From positions 62,001 through 126,000 of the forward strand of contig JAEULA010000013.1 in the NCBI GenBank assembly GCA_016793165.1: DNA of 64,000 nt, given 5' to 3'. This document shows, piece by piece, positions 41,021 through 51,136 of this stretch (its first letter is position 1; each line of letters begins with the position of its first letter). Both the position numbers and the translations under genes were made by a program. The notes under the pieces are model-generated. The model did no database searches, had not been told where the DNA came from, and saw only the letters and a program-made list of their open reading frames with translations. The DNA is from Alphaproteobacteria bacterium. Lineage in GTDB: Bacteria > Pseudomonadota > Alphaproteobacteria > CACIAM-22H2.

Positions 41021-44007
41021 GCCAGCCCTTCCGGACCCCGTCCGGCGGCCGCATCGATCGCGGCCGCACGCTCGCGTTCCGCTTCGACGGCCAGCGCTAC
41101 GAAGGGCATCCCGGCGATACCCTCGCCTCGGCGCTGCTGGCCAACGGCGTCCATCTGCTCGGCCGCTCGTTCAAGTACCACCGGCCTCGCGGGATCCTCG
41201 CCGCCGGCGCCGACGAGCCCAACGCCCTCGTCACGGTGTCGCGCGATGCCGGCCGCACGACGCCCAACCTGCGCGCGACCCAGGTCGAGCTCCACGACGG
41301 GCTCGTCGCAGAGAGCCAGAACCGCTGGCCGTCGCTTCGCTTCGATGCCGCGGCGATCACCGACCGCTTCGCGGCGCTGGTCCCCGCGGGTTTCTACTAC
41401 AAGACCTTCATGGGGCCCGGCACCGCCTGGGCCCGGCTCTACGAGCCGCGAATCCGCGCCATGGCCGGCCTCGGCCGCGCGCCGGAAGCCGCCGATCCGG
41501 ACCACTACGCGCAGCGCTACGCGCATTGCGACGTGCTCGTCGTCGGCGCCGGCGCGGCCGGGCTCGCCGCCGCGCTGTCGGCCGCGCGCGCGGGCAAGCG
41601 CGTCGTGCTGTGCGACGAGCAGGCCGAGCTCGGCGGCGGCCTGCTCGCCGAGACGCGCGCCACGATCGACGGCGCGCCCGCATCGGCCTGGCTGGAAGCC
41701 GCACGCGCCGAGCTCGCCGCCGCCCCGCATGTGCGCCTGCTGCCGCGCACGACCGCCTTCGGCTATTTCGCGGACAACTTCGTCGCCCTCGCCCAGCGCC
41801 TCGCCGACCATCTCGCCGCGCCGCCGGCCGAGCTGCCCCGCGAGTGCCTGTGGCAGATCCGCGCGCGCCGCGTCGTCCTGGCGACCGGCGCGATCGAGCG
41901 GCCCCTCGTCTTCCCCGAGAACGACCGTCCGGGGATCATGCTCGCCGACGCGGCGCGCAGCTTTGCGACCCGCTACGGCGTGCGCCCGGGGCGCCGCGCC
42001 GTCGTCTTCGCCGCCCACGACTCCGCCTATGCCGCCGCGCTCGATCTCGCGGCCGCCGGCGTCGACATCGCCGCGATCGCCGACCTGCGGCGCGATGCCG
42101 ACGGCCCGCTGCCGGCTGCGGCACGCGGCGCCGGGATCCATGTCGTCGCGGGCGCCACGATCGTCGGGACGCGCGGCCGGCTGCGCGTGCACGAGGCGCA
42201 GCTCGGCGCGCTCGACGCCGCGGGTCGCGTCACCGGCGTCACGCCGATCGCCTGCGACCTGCTGTTGATGGGCGGCGGGTGGACGCCGAGCGTGCATCTC
42301 TTCTCGCAGTCCCGCGGCAAGCTGGTCTTCGCCGAGGCGCTGCAGGCCTTCGTGCCCGGCGAGCCGGCGCAGGCCTGCCGATCCGCCGGCGCCTGCCGAG
42401 GCGCGTTCGGCCTCGCGGCGGCGCTCGACGACGGCTGGCAAGCCGGCGCCGAGGCCGTCGGACTCGACGGCGCGCGCCGCTTCGCGGTCGCCGACGACCC
42501 GGCCGCGAGCGGCGGCTTCGCCGGAGCCGCTCCGCACGATCGCAATCCGCGCCGGGTGCGCGCCTTCGTCGACTTCCAGAACGACGTCACGGCCAAGGAT
42601 CTGACCCTGGCGCTGCACGAGGGCTTCCGCTCGATCGAGCACGTCAAGCGCTACACCACGACGGGCATGGCGACGGACCAGGGCAAGACCTCGAACATCA
42701 ACGCGCTGGCGATCGTCGCCGCGGCAAGCGGCCGCGCCATCCCCGCCGTCGGCTTCACGAGCTTCCGCCAGCCCTACACGCCGGTCACCTTCGGCACCTT
42801 TGCCGGCGCGTCGCGCGGCGCGCTGTTCGATCCGGTGCGCACGACGCCGATCCACGACTGGGCGCAGGCCGCGGGCGCGGTGTTCGAGGACGTCGGCAAC
42901 TGGAAGCGCGCGCGCTACTTCCCGCGCGCCGGCGAGGACATGCACGCCGCGGTCAATCGCGAGTGCCGCACGGTGCGCACGGCCGTCGGCGTGTTCGACG
43001 CCTCGACCCTCGGCAAGATCGAGGTCGTCGGCCCCGACGCCGCCGAGTTCCTCGAGCGCCTGTACGTCAATCCCTTCGCCAAGCTCGGTGCGGGCCGTTG
43101 CCGCTACGGCATCCTGCTGCGCGAGGACGGCTTCGTCACCGACGACGGCGTGATCGGCCGCATCGCGGCCGACCGCTTCCACGTCACCACGACCACCGGC
43201 GGCGCGGCGCGCGTACTCGCGATGATGGAGGACTATCACCAGACCGAGTGGCCCGACCTGCGCGTCCACTTCGCCTCGACCACCGAGCAATGGGCGGTGA
43301 TCGCCGTGCAGGGCCCGCGCGCACGCGACGTCCTGGCGCCGCTCGCCGAAGGCATCGACATGGGTCGCGAGGCGTTTCCGCACATGAGCCTGCGCGAGGG
43401 CCGGCTCGGGGGCGTGCCGCTGCGGCTGTTCCGCGTCAGCTTCACCGGCGAGCTCGGCTACGAGGTGAACGTGCCGGCCGACCACGGCCGCGCGGCGTGG
43501 GAGCTGATCTGGGCGCAGGCGCAGCGCCACGGCGCGGCCGCCTACGGCACCGAGGCGATGCACGTGCTGCGCGCCGAGAAGGGCTACATCATCGTCGGCC
43601 AGGAGACCGACGGCACGGTCATCCCGCAGGACCTCGGGCTCGACTGGGCGATCGGCAAGTCGAAGCGCGACTTCGTCGGCAAGCGATCGCTGGCTCGCTC
43701 CGACATGGTCCGCCCCGACCGCAAGCAGCTCGTCGGCCTGCTGACCGCCGATCCGACGACGGTGCTGGAGGAAGGTGCGCAGATCACCGAGTCGGCGACG
43801 CCCGCGCCGGGGACGCCCGCGCTCGGCCACGTCACCTCGGCGTACTGGAGCGAGAGCCTCGGCCGCTCGATCGCGCTGGCGCTCGTCGAGGCGGGCCGCG
43901 CCCGCCAGGGCGAGACGCTCCACGTTCCGATGCCCGGCGGCGCGATCCCCGTCGGCGTCGCGCCGACCGTCTTCGTCGATCCGGAGGGCAAGCGTCTCGA
44001 TGGCTGA
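41017..44007 (+). CDS. soxA: Sarcosine oxidase alpha subunit SoxA
   Basis: The 996-residue protein has an N-terminal ferredoxin-like domain (residues 20-100, with GRSFKYHRPRG), a dinucleotide-binding domain with VVGAGAAGLAAAL from about residue 172, and a C-terminal aminomethyltransferase-like (GCV_T) domain from about residue 610 that uses tetrahydrofolate. SoxA carries NAD and passes the one-carbon unit to folate as 5,10-methylene-THF. It overlaps soxG by eight bases. All parts of the family are present, so the gene is complete. Confidence 0.95.
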   Translation: MSQPFRTPSGGRIDRGRTLAFRFDGQRYEGHPGDTLASALLANGVHLLGRSFKYHRPRGILAAGADEPNALVTVSRDAGRTTPNLRATQVELHDGLVAESQNRWPSLRFDAAAITDRFAALVPAGFYYKTFMGPGTAWARLYEPRIRAMAGLGRAPEAADPDHYAQRYAHCDVLVVGAGAAGLAAALSAARAGKRVVLCDEQAELGGGLLAETRATIDGAPASAWLEAARAELAAAPHVRLLPRTTAFGYFADNFVALAQRLADHLAAPPAELPRECLWQIRARRVVLATGAIERPLVFPENDRPGIMLADAARSFATRYGVRPGRRAVVFAAHDSAYAAALDLAAAGVDIAAIADLRRDADGPLPAAARGAGIHVVAGATIVGTRGRLRVHEAQLGALDAAGRVTGVTPIACDLLLMGGGWTPSVHLFSQSRGKLVFAEALQAFVPGEPAQACRSAGACRGAFGLAAALDDGWQAGAEAVGLDGARRFAVADDPAASGGFAGAAPHDRNPRRVRAFVDFQNDVTAKDLTLALHEGFRSIEHVKRYTTTGMATDQGKTSNINALAIVAAASGRAIPAVGFTSFRQPYTPVTFGTFAGASRGALFDPVRTTPIHDWAQAAGAVFEDVGNWKRARYFPRAGEDMHAAVNRECRTVRTAVGVFDASTLGKIEVVGPDAAEFLERLYVNPFAKLGAGRCRYGILLREDGFVTDDGVIGRIAADRFHVTTTTGGAARVLAMMEDYHQTEWPDLRVHFASTTEQWAVIAVQGPRARDVLAPLAEGIDMGREAFPHMSLREGRLGGVPLRLFRVSFTGELGYEVNVPADHGRAAWELIWAQAQRHGAAAYGTEAMHVLRAEKGYIIVGQETDGTVIPQDLGLDWAIGKSKRDFVGKRSLARSDMVRPDRKQLVGLLTADPTTVLEEGAQITESATPAPGTPALGHVTSAYWSESLGRSIALALVEAGRARQGETLHVPMPGGAIPVGVAPTVFVDPEGKRLDG

Positions 44008-44590
44008 TCCGCTTCCGCGCCAGGGCCCGCTCACGCCGCTGCCGCTCGACGAGACCTTGCGCGGCTTCGCCTGCGCGATCGTCCCGCCGATGGCGCGCTT
44101 CATCCTGCGCGCCGACGACGCCGCGCGCGCCGCCGCCGGCCGCGGCCTCGGGCTGGAGCTGCCGTCCGACCCGTGCCGCGCCGCGACTCGCGACGGGCGC
44201 AGCGCGCTGTGGCTGGGGCCCGACGAATGGCTGCTGCTCGCCGCCGAGGCCGACGGCCCCGCCGTAGCGGCCGCGATCGCCGACAGCGCCGCCGGGACAC
44301 GCCACGCGCTGTTCGATGTCGGCCACCGGCAGATCGGGCTGGCGCTGAGCGGCCCCCTCGCCGCCGACGTGCTCGCGCAGGGCTGCCCGCTCGATCTCGA
44401 CCCGTCGGCGTTCCCCGTCGGGATGTGCACGCGCACGCTGCTCGCCAAGACCGAGATCGTGCTTTGGCGGCGCGACGCCGAGCGTTTCCACGTCGAGGTG
44501 GCGCGCTCCTTCGCGCGTTATGCCGGCGAGCTGATCGTGCTCGCCGCGCGCGGCGCGGCGGCGATGGCGGCCGCCGCAGGCTCGCGCTGA
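44000..44590 (+). CDS. soxG: Sarcosine oxidase gamma subunit SoxG
   Basis: The 196-residue protein has the SoxG pattern: [10 protein letters not shown] near residue 70, [33 protein letters not shown] in the middle, and TEIVLWRRD with [10 protein letters not shown] near the end. The ATG at 44000 lies inside the end of soxA. The gamma subunit completes the heterotetramer. The last 73 bp overlap, antisense, the 3' end of mnmA. The Ala-rich final 20 residues lie in this overlap. Confidence 0.92.
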   Translation: MADPLPRQGPLTPLPLDETLRGFACAIVPPMARFILRADDAARAAAGRGLGLELPSDPCRAATRDGRSALWLGPDEWLLLAAEADGPAVAAAIADSAAGTRHALFDVGHRQIGLALSGPLAADVLAQGCPLDLDPSAFPVGMCTRTLLAKTEIVLWRRDAERFHVEVARSFARYAGELIVLAARGAAAMAAAAGSR

Positions 44591-45696
44591 ATCCACCCGC
44601 CGCCGAGCACGCGCTCGCCGTCGTAGACCACGCAGGCCTGGCCGGCGGCGACGCCGAACTCGGGGGCATCCAGGCGAATCTCGGCGCGGTCGGGCGCCGT
44701 CAGGGCGACGGACGCCGCGACCGGTGCCGCCGTCGAGCGGATCTTCACCGCCACGCGCCGGGGCGCCGTCGCCGGCGTCTCGTCGCCGAGCCAGTTGAGG
44801 CCGGCGAGGGCGAGCGTGTCGCGGGCGAGCGCCGACCGCGGACCGACGACGACGCGTGCGCCCACGGGATCCACCGCGACGACGTAGAGCGGATCACCGG
44901 TGCCGCCGATCCCGAGCCCGCGGCGCTGGCCGACCGTGTAGTTGATCGTGCCCTCGTGCCGGCCGACCACGCGGCCGTCGACATGCACGATGTCGCCGGG
45001 ACGCGCCGCCTCGGGACGCAGCCGCTCCACCAGCCGCGCATAGCCGCCCGAGGGCACGAAGCAGATGTCCTGGCTGTCGGGCTTGTCGGCCACCGCCAGG
45101 CCGTGCCGCGCCGCGAGCGCGCGTGTCGCGTCCTTGGGCAGGCCTCCCAGCGGGAAGCGCAGGAAGTCGAGCTGTGCCTGCGTCGTCGCGAAGAGGAAGT
45201 AGCTCTGGTCGCGCTGCGCGTCGACGGCCCGGTGCAGCTCGGCCCCGGCCGCGCCGCCGAGGCGGCGCGCGTAGTGTCCGGTCGCCAGCGCCGCCGCGCC
45301 GAGGTCGCGCGCGACGGCCAGCAGGTCGCGGAACTTGACCGTGCGGTTGCACTGGATGCACGGGATCGGCGTCTCGCCGCGCGCATAGCCGTCGGCGAAG
45401 TCCTCGATCACCGCGTCGCGGAAGCGGCTCTCGTAGTCGAGCACGTAGTGCGGAATCTTGAGCGTGTCGGCGACGTTGCGCGCGTCGTGGATGTCCTGGC
45501 CGGCGCAGCACGCACCCTTGCGGCCGACCGCCGCGCCGTGATCGTAGAGCTGCAGCGTCACGCCGACGACGTCGTAGCCGGCGGACTTCAGCAGTGCCGC
45601 GACCGTCGAGGAGTCGACGCCGCCCGACATGGCGACCACCACGCGCGCGCCGCGATCGACGCCGGCGAGCGAGGCCGCGGCGTCGCCGGCGGCCAT
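44518..45696 (-). CDS. mnmA: tRNA-specific 2-thiouridylase MnmA
   Basis: The 392-residue protein has the PP-loop motif AMSGGVDSS (22-30), the catalytic Cys116 in PCIQCN and Cys212 in [12 protein letters not shown]. It adds sulfur to uridine-34 of tRNAs for Lys, Glu and Gln, taking sulfur that originates from IscS. It starts one base after the iscX stop, so it is the last gene of the iron-sulfur operon. Its final 73 bp overlap soxG on the other strand. The C-terminal Ala/Ser tail lies in that overlap and is not conserved-looking. Confidence 0.95.
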   Translation of the reverse strand: MAAGDAAASLAGVDRGARVVVAMSGGVDSSTVAALLKSAGYDVVGVTLQLYDHGAAVGRKGACCAGQDIHDARNVADTLKIPHYVLDYESRFRDAVIEDFADGYARGETPIPCIQCNRTVKFRDLLAVARDLGAAALATGHYARRLGGAAGAELHRAVDAQRDQSYFLFATTQAQLDFLRFPLGGLPKDATRALAARHGLAVADKPDSQDICFVPSGGYARLVERLRPEAARPGDIVHVDGRVVGRHEGTINYTVGQRRGLGIGGTGDPLYVVAVDPVGARVVVGPRSALARDTLALAGLNWLGDETPATAPRRVAVKIRSTAAPVAASVALTAPDRAEIRLDAPEFGVAAGQACVVYDGERVLGGGWIQREPAAAAIAAAPRAASTISSPA

Positions 45697-45697
45697 G

Positions 45698-45901
45698 TCA
45701 ATCGCGCTCCTCGAGCCACGCCGTCTGGATGGCTTCGAGGATCTTCTCGTTGGACTTGTTCGGGTCGTCGGCGAAGCCGTCGAGCGCCTGGACCCACTTC
45801 CACAGGTCGGTGAAGCGGAGATTGACGACGTCGACGTCGGGATGCGCCTCTTCCAGCGCGATCGCGATGTCGTGAACGTCGGTCCAGCGCAGCTTGGGCA
45901 T
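45698..45901 (-). CDS. iscX: IscX (Fe-S assembly protein)
   Basis: The 67-residue protein [18 protein letters not shown] is a typical IscX with [16 protein letters not shown] and an acidic surface that binds IscS. The ATG at 45901 fits the family start; the frame is open nine codons further. IscX modulates IscS activity, perhaps depending on iron. It is between fdx and mnmA. Confidence 0.93.
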   Translation of the reverse strand: MPKLRWTDVHDIAIALEEAHPDVDVVNLRFTDLWKWVQALDGFADDPNKSNEKILEAIQTAWLEERD

Positions 45902-45931
45902 CGGACTCTCCGGGAGGGCCGGGCGCACGCG

Positions 45932-46270
45932 TCAGCGCTTGTCGACCATCATGTTGCGGGTGGCGGCCGGCAGCGAGACCGTGAGCCCGTCGAGCTCCTC
46001 GGTCATGATGATCTGGCAGCCGAGCCGCGAGGTGTGGGTCAGGCCGAAGGCGAGATCGAGCATGTCCTCCTCCTCCTCCTTCGCCTCGGGCAGCCGCTCG
46101 TAATCGTCGCCTTCCACGATCACGTGGCAGGTCGAGCAGGCGAGCGAGCCCTCGCAGGCCCCCTCGAGATCGATGCCGTTGCGATGCGCGATCTCGAGCA
46201 CCGACAGCCCGACCGGCGCCTCGACTTCGCGGCGCGTTCCGTCGCGCTCGATGAACGTCATCTTGGGCAT
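45932..46270 (-). CDS. fdx: [2Fe-2S] ferredoxin of the ISC system
   Basis: The 112-residue protein has the adrenodoxin-like cluster ligands Cys39, Cys45, Cys48 and Cys85 ([10 protein letters not shown] and later LGCQ). The ISC ferredoxin gives electrons during cluster assembly on IscU. An acidic run ([14 protein letters not shown]) matches the partner-binding helix. It follows hscA by 50 bp. Length matches the family. Confidence 0.95.
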   Translation of the reverse strand: MPKMTFIERDGTRREVEAPVGLSVLEIAHRNGIDLEGACEGSLACSTCHVIVEGDDYERLPEAKEEEEDMLDLAFGLTHTSRLGCQIIMTEELDGLTVSLPAATRNMMVDKR

Positions 46271-46320
46271 TCAGCCGTCTCCTTGACCTTCTTGCCGCCC
46301 GGACCCCGCGTCCCGGCCGT

Positions 46321-48183
46321 TCAGAGCCCCAGCCGGTCGACCGAGCGGCCGGCGAGCGCGGCGCGAATACCACGATCCATGCGCCGTTCGGCAAAGATCT
46401 TCGTGCCCGTCTCGAGCGCCTCGGCGGCCGCGGCGACCGCCGCCCGGTCCTTCGCGCTCAGGCTGCGCTCGACCCCCGCGGCCAGGGCGGCGATGGCGCC
46501 CCGCTCGTCCGCCGACAGCAGGTCGCCGTCCGCGGCGAGCGCCGCCTGGACGGCGTTGAGCGTCCGGCGCGCCTCGACCTTGGTCTCGGCGAGCAGCCGC
46601 GCCTCCATGTCCTCCTGGGCGTTGTCGAGGGAGTCGCGCAGCATCCGCGCCATCTCGTCCTCGCTCAGCCCGTAGCTCGGGCGGACCTCGATCCGCGCCT
46701 CCTTGCCCGTCGTCTGCTCGCGGGCGCTGACCGCGAGCAGGCCGTCGGCATCGACCGCGAAGGTGACGCGGATGCGCGCCGCGCCCGCGACCATCGGCGG
46801 GATGCCGTCGAGCACGAAGCGGCCGAGGCTGCGGCACTGGTCCACCATCTCGCGCTCGCCCTGGACGATGTGGATCGCCATGGCGTTCTGGCCGTCCTGG
46901 TAGGTCGTGAACTCCTGCGCGCGCGCCACCGGGATCGGCGTATTGCGCTCGATCAATTTCTCGACCACGCCGCCCATCGTTTCCAGGCCGAGCGACAGCG
47001 GCGTCACGTCGAGCAGCAGCGTGTCGGCGCCGGCCGTCAGCGCCTCGGCCTGCAGCGCGGCGCCGACCGCGACGACCTCGTCCGGGTCGATGTCGCTCAG
47101 CGGCGCCTTGCCGAGGAAGCCCTCGAGCCGGCTGCGCACGAGCGGGATGCGCGTCGAGCCGCCGACCAGCACGCAGCCGCCGAGCTGGGCGGGCGTGACG
47201 CCGGCATCGGCGAGGACCTGGCGGCTGATTCGGATCGTCCGCTCGACGAGCGGCTCGATCAGCGCGTCGAGCTCGGCGCGCGTCAGCACATGGCGCGTGG
47301 GCTTGCCGTCGAGATCGAGCATGCCGTCCCAACGGTCGTGCGCCGAGAGGCACTCCTTGGCCAGCCGCGCCGTCGCGAGGCACTGCTTCACGAGATCGGC
47401 ATCGATGCGCGCCGCGCCCCGCTCGCGCAGCAGGCGCTCGGCGACGAGGTGATCGACGTCGTCGCCGCCCAGCGCGGTGTCGCCGCCCGTGGCCAGCACC
47501 TGGAAGACGCCGCGCTCGAGCCGCAGCAGCGAGAAGTCGAAGGTCCCGCCGCCGAGATCGAAGACCGCGTAGAGCCCCTCGACGCCCTTGTCGAGACCGT
47601 AGGCCAGCGCCGCCGCGGTCGGCTCGTTGACCAGGCGCAGCACGTCGAGGCCGGCGACGCGCGCGGCGTCGCGCGTGGCGGTGCGCGCCGCGTCGTCGAA
47701 ATAGGCGGGGACGGTGATCACGGCGCGATCGACGAGCTGGCCGGTCGCCTTCTCGGCGCGCTCCTTGACGGCGCGGAGGATCTCCGCGGAGATCTCGACC
47801 GGCGTCAGCAGCCGGCCGCCGATCACGAGCCGCGCCATCCCGCCCTCGGCGGCGGGGCCGAGCTCGTAGGGCAGCACGCCGGCGAGGGCCTTGAGGTCGC
47901 CCGACCCGCGTCCCATCAGACGCTTGATCGAGCCGACGACGCCGGCGGGCTGGTCGAGCAGCAGCGCGCGCGCCTCGTGGCCGACGATCGGTCCGTCCGC
48001 CGTGTAGGCGACCACCGAAGGCAGCAGCGCGCGTCCGCGCGCGTCGCGCAGGACCTCTGCCTTCTGGTCGCGCGCGATCGCGACGACCGAGTTGGTCGTC
48101 CCGAGATCGATGCCGACGGCGAGGCCCCGATCGTCCTCGTGCGGCATCGGCGTCTCGCCGGGCTCATGGATCTGCAGCAGCAT
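46321..48183 (-). CDS. hscA: Fe-S chaperone HscA (Hsp70 family)
   Basis: The 620-residue protein shows the Hsp70 nucleotide-binding motifs [14 protein letters not shown] (near residue 24), [14 protein letters not shown] and a substrate-binding domain. Its specialised substrate is IscU with the LPPVK motif; here IscU residues 99-103 carry this motif. HscA with HscB promotes cluster transfer from IscU. It starts 4 bp after hscB. The 15-residue N-terminal leader before the conserved part may indicate that the true start is the Met at residue 13. Confidence 0.95.
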   Translation of the reverse strand: MLLQIHEPGETPMPHEDDRGLAVGIDLGTTNSVVAIARDQKAEVLRDARGRALLPSVVAYTADGPIVGHEARALLLDQPAGVVGSIKRLMGRGSGDLKALAGVLPYELGPAAEGGMARLVIGGRLLTPVEISAEILRAVKERAEKATGQLVDRAVITVPAYFDDAARTATRDAARVAGLDVLRLVNEPTAAALAYGLDKGVEGLYAVFDLGGGTFDFSLLRLERGVFQVLATGGDTALGGDDVDHLVAERLLRERGAARIDADLVKQCLATARLAKECLSAHDRWDGMLDLDGKPTRHVLTRAELDALIEPLVERTIRISRQVLADAGVTPAQLGGCVLVGGSTRIPLVRSRLEGFLGKAPLSDIDPDEVVAVGAALQAEALTAGADTLLLDVTPLSLGLETMGGVVEKLIERNTPIPVARAQEFTTYQDGQNAMAIHIVQGEREMVDQCRSLGRFVLDGIPPMVAGAARIRVTFAVDADGLLAVSAREQTTGKEARIEVRPSYGLSEDEMARMLRDSLDNAQEDMEARLLAETKVEARRTLNAVQAALAADGDLLSADERGAIAALAAGVERSLSAKDRAAVAAAAEALETGTKIFAERRMDRGIRAALAGRSVDRLGL

Positions 48184-48187
48184 CGTT

Positions 48188-48835
48188 TCAATCCGCGGCG
48201 ATCAGCCGAGCATGACGGGCGCGCGCCTCGTCGACCAGCTTCTGGAGATAGCGCAGGCGAAGCGTCCCCTTGGCGGCGGCGGGCGCGTCGCCGCGGGCGA
48301 AGGCGCTCGCGATGTCGGACTCGGCGGCCATCACGTCCGCGACGGCGGCACCGATGCAGGTCTCGACCTCGGCGGGCCGCGTCGCGCTGTCCAGCGTCTC
48401 GCGCCGCTCCATCTGCTCCATCAGCAGCTCGGGATCGCGGATCGTGTTCTCGTCGGCGGTCGCGAGGCCGGCCAGGCGCAGCAGGTATTCGGCGCGGGCG
48501 AGCGGCGCCTTGAGCACCTCGTAGGCCTCGTTGAGGCTGACGGCCTGGCTCTGCGAGATCGCCCGCTCGCGCGGCGAGCGCGTCGCGAAGCGGTCGGGAT
48601 GGAGCTGGCGCTGCAGGGCGAAATAACGGCGGTCGAGCTCGCGCACGTCGACGACGAAGCCGCGCGGCATGCCGAGCCGGACGAAATGGTCGATCGCGCG
48701 CGGCGGCTGCACCACGCGGCAGGTGGCGCAGAACAGCGCGTCGGCGGCGACGGGCCCCGCGCAAGACCAGCACGCGACGGGCGGCGGCAGGGCCGGCGAC
48801 GTCTCGATCGCGAGCGGGGCGGAGGGGGTGGACAC
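48188..48835 (-). CDS. hscB: J-domain co-chaperone HscB with an N-terminal CxxC finger
   Basis: The 215-residue protein has an N-terminal pair of CxxC motifs (Cys22, Cys25, Cys36, Cys39), then a J domain with HPD at 79-81 ([14 protein letters not shown]) and a C-terminal helical IscU-binding domain. The finger is absent from E. coli HscB but present in eukaryotic mitochondrial HSCB. The start is a GTG at 48835, chosen because the finger must be included. It stimulates HscA and delivers IscU. It lies 82 bp after iscA. Confidence 0.92.
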   Translation of the reverse strand: MSTPSAPLAIETSPALPPPVACWSCAGPVAADALFCATCRVVQPPRAIDHFVRLGMPRGFVVDVRELDRRYFALQRQLHPDRFATRSPRERAISQSQAVSLNEAYEVLKAPLARAEYLLRLAGLATADENTIRDPELLMEQMERRETLDSATRPAEVETCIGAAVADVMAAESDIASAFARGDAPAAAKGTLRLRYLQKLVDEARARHARLIAAD

Positions 48836-48917
48836 GTGCGGATCCCGAGGCCTGGAAACGATCCGGCCGGCGCGCCCGAGCGGCCGGCCGGATCCTGGAA
48901 TTGCGACGCCCGATCCC

Positions 48918-49310
48918 TCAGACGTGGAAGGACTCGCCGCAGCCGCAGCGACCCTTCTCGTTGGGATTGCGGAATGTGAAGCCGGACTTGAGCTGCTCCT
49001 CGACGTAGTCCATCTCGGTCCCGAACAGGAACATCGCCGCCTTGGGCGCGATCAGGATCGTGACGTCCGGCGCCGGCGTGATCACTTCGTCGCCCGTCTC
49101 GATCGCGTCGGCGTATTCCAGCGTGTAGCTGAGGCCGGAGCAGCCGCGGGTGCGCACGCCCACGCGCACGCCGACCGACGGCTTGCCGCGCTTGGCGAGC
49201 AGTGCGCGCACGCGCTCGACGGCCGTCGCGGTAACCGCGACCGGCGGCGGGCGCGGCGCGCGCGGCTTGCGAGGGGCCGCTTCTGCGGCGGCAGGCGCTG
49301 GGGTGTCCAT
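48918..49310 (-). CDS. iscA: IscA (A-type Fe-S carrier)
   Basis: The 130-residue protein has the three A-type cysteines Cys57 (GCSGLSY) and Cys122/Cys124 (RCGCGESF). It starts with a 20-residue Ala/Pro-rich extension beyond the E. coli protein; a later start is possible but no ribosome-binding site supports one. It carries iron or clusters from IscU to target proteins. It is 29 bp after iscU. Confidence 0.93.
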   Translation of the reverse strand: MDTPAPAAAEAAPRKPRAPRPPPVAVTATAVERVRALLAKRGKPSVGVRVGVRTRGCSGLSYTLEYADAIETGDEVITPAPDVTILIAPKAAMFLFGTEMDYVEEQLKSGFTFRNPNEKGRCGCGESFHV

Positions 49311-49339
49311 GGGTTTGCCGCTCGTGACCGGGGGTGGCG

Positions 49340-49747
49340 TCAGCCGTTGGCGGCCTTGGGAGCCGCCGGGCCGTGCTTCTGGCGGTAGTCCTCGACCGCC
49401 GCCTTGATCGCATCCTCGGCAAGCACCGAGCAGTGGATCTTCACCGGCGGCAGCGCGAGGTGCTGCGCGATCTCGGTGTTCTTGATCTTCGCGGCCTCGT
49501 CGAGCGACTTGCCCTTCACCCACTCGGTGACGAGCGAGCTCGACGCGATCGCGGAGCCGCAACCGAAGGTCTTGAACTTCGCATCCTCGATGATGCCGTC
49601 CGCCGAGACCTTGATCTGCAGCTTCATCACGTCGCCGCAGGCGGGCGCCCCGACGAGGCCGGTGCCGACGCTGGCATCGCCCTTGTCGAACGAGCCGACA
49701 TTGCGCGGGTTCTCGTAGTGGTCGACGACCTTTTCGCTGTAGGCCAT
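49340..49747 (-). CDS. iscU: IscU (Fe-S cluster scaffold)
   Basis: The 135-residue protein has the three cluster cysteines Cys37 (ACGD), Cys63 (GCGSA) and Cys106 (HCSVLAED), with Asp39 and His105, and the HscA-binding LPPVK at 99-103. It is the scaffold on which new [2Fe-2S] clusters form with sulfur from IscS. AGGAG lies about ten bases before the ATG. The C-terminal PAAPKAANG tail is a small extension. Confidence 0.95.
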   Translation of the reverse strand: MAYSEKVVDHYENPRNVGSFDKGDASVGTGLVGAPACGDVMKLQIKVSADGIIEDAKFKTFGCGSAIASSSLVTEWVKGKSLDEAAKIKNTEIAQHLALPPVKIHCSVLAEDAIKAAVEDYRQKHGPAAPKAANG

Positions 49748-49834
49748 GGCACGATTTCTCCTGATTTCTCGATCATATATGCCGACGGCGCCCGGCGTAG
49801 AAGCCGATTCACCGGCGGCGGAACGTCGCTGCGA

Positions 49835-51094
49835 TCAGTGCCCGGCCCACTGGATCGACTTCAGGTCGACCCCGGCCTGGGCCATCTCCCAGAGCGGGCT
49901 CATTTCCCGAAGCTTCTGGACCGCCGCGATGATCCGGTCGGCCGCGTAGTCGACTTCCGCCTCCGTGGTAAACCTTCCGAAACCAATGCGCAGGCTCGTA
50001 TGCGCGAGCTCCTCCTCGACGCCGAGGGCGCGCAGGACGTAACTGGGCTCGAGCGACGCCGAGGTGCAGGCCGAACCCGAGGACACCGAAAGGTCCTTGA
50101 TGCCCATCATCAACCCCTCGCCTTCGACATAGGCGAAGGAGAGGTTGAGATTGCCGGGGATGCGCCGCGTCTCGTCGCCGTTGAGGAAGACCTCGGGCAG
50201 GCGGTTGCGGATGCGCTGCAGGAAGCGGTCGCGCAGCGCGGCCAGCTTCACCGCCTCGCTCGCCATCTCGCGCTTGCAGATGGCGGCCGCCTCGCCGAGA
50301 CCGACGCAGAGCGGCGTCGGCAGCGTGCCCGAGCGCATGCCGCGCTCCTGGCCGCCGCCATGGATCAGGGCCTGGAGCCGGACGCGCGGCTTGCGGCGGA
50401 CGTAGAGCGCGCCGATGCCCTTGGGGCCGTAGATCTTGTGGCCCGAGATCGACATCAGGTCGATGTTCATCGCATCGACGTCGAGCGGGACCTTGCCGTA
50501 GGCCTGCGCGCAATCGGTGTGGAAGAAGGCGCCCTTGGCGCGGCACAGCTTGCCGATCTCCGCGAGCGGCTGGATCACGCCGATCTCGTTGTTCACGCCC
50601 ATCACCGAAACCAGGACGGTCCGGTCGGTGATCGCCGCCTCGAGCTGCGCGAGATCGACGAGACCGTCCGCGTGCACCGGCAGATAGGTGACTTCGACGC
50701 CCTCGCTCTCCAGATGGCGGCAGGTGTCGAGCACGCATTTGTGCTCCGTCACCAGCGTCACGATGTGGTTGCGCTTGTCCTTGTAGAACCGCGCGACGCC
50801 GGCGATCGCGAGGTTGTTCGACTCGGTCGCGCCGGAGGTGAACACGATCTCGCGCTCGTCCGCATTGATCACTTCGGCGACCTGGCGGCGAGCGGTCTCG
50901 ACCGCCTCCTCCGCCTCCCAGCCATGGGTGTGGTTGCGGCTGTGCGGATTGCCGAACTTCTCGGTGAAGTACGGCATCATCGCCGCAAGCACGCGCGGGT
51001 CCATCGGCGTGGTCGCCTGATAGTCGAGGTAGACGGGCCGCGGCGGCTGGTTGCTGCCGGGCTGCCGGTCGGTCGCTGTGGCCTTGGTCGTCAT
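49835..51094 (-). CDS. iscS: Cysteine desulfurase IscS
   Basis: The 419-residue protein has PLP-binding Lys220 (SGHKIYGP) and the catalytic Cys343 in [13 protein letters not shown]. The N-terminus [18 protein letters not shown] is about 18 residues longer than E. coli IscS before [14 protein letters not shown]. IscS removes sulfur from cysteine for clusters and for tRNA thiolation by MnmA. It is 87 bp before iscU and follows the second desulfurase. Confidence 0.95.
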   Translation of the reverse strand: MTTKATATDRQPGSNQPPRPVYLDYQATTPMDPRVLAAMMPYFTEKFGNPHSRNHTHGWEAEEAVETARRQVAEVINADEREIVFTSGATESNNLAIAGVARFYKDKRNHIVTLVTEHKCVLDTCRHLESEGVEVTYLPVHADGLVDLAQLEAAITDRTVLVSVMGVNNEIGVIQPLAEIGKLCRAKGAFFHTDCAQAYGKVPLDVDAMNIDLMSISGHKIYGPKGIGALYVRRKPRVRLQALIHGGGQERGMRSGTLPTPLCVGLGEAAAICKREMASEAVKLAALRDRFLQRIRNRLPEVFLNGDETRRIPGNLNLSFAYVEGEGLMMGIKDLSVSSGSACTSASLEPSYVLRALGVEEELAHTSLRIGFGRFTTEAEVDYAADRIIAAVQKLREMSPLWEMAQAGVDLKSIQWAGH

Positions 51095-51136
51095 ACGCGG
51101 ATGTCCTTGTGGAACGGTTCGAAGCGAAAAACTCGG

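Noticed and set aside
40960..44448. Very long minus-strand open frame (over 1100 codons) opposite soxA
   Set aside because: At this GC content stop codons are rare on the antisense strand. The product is Arg/Ala/Asp-rich with no motif, while the plus strand encodes soxDAG with full family signatures.
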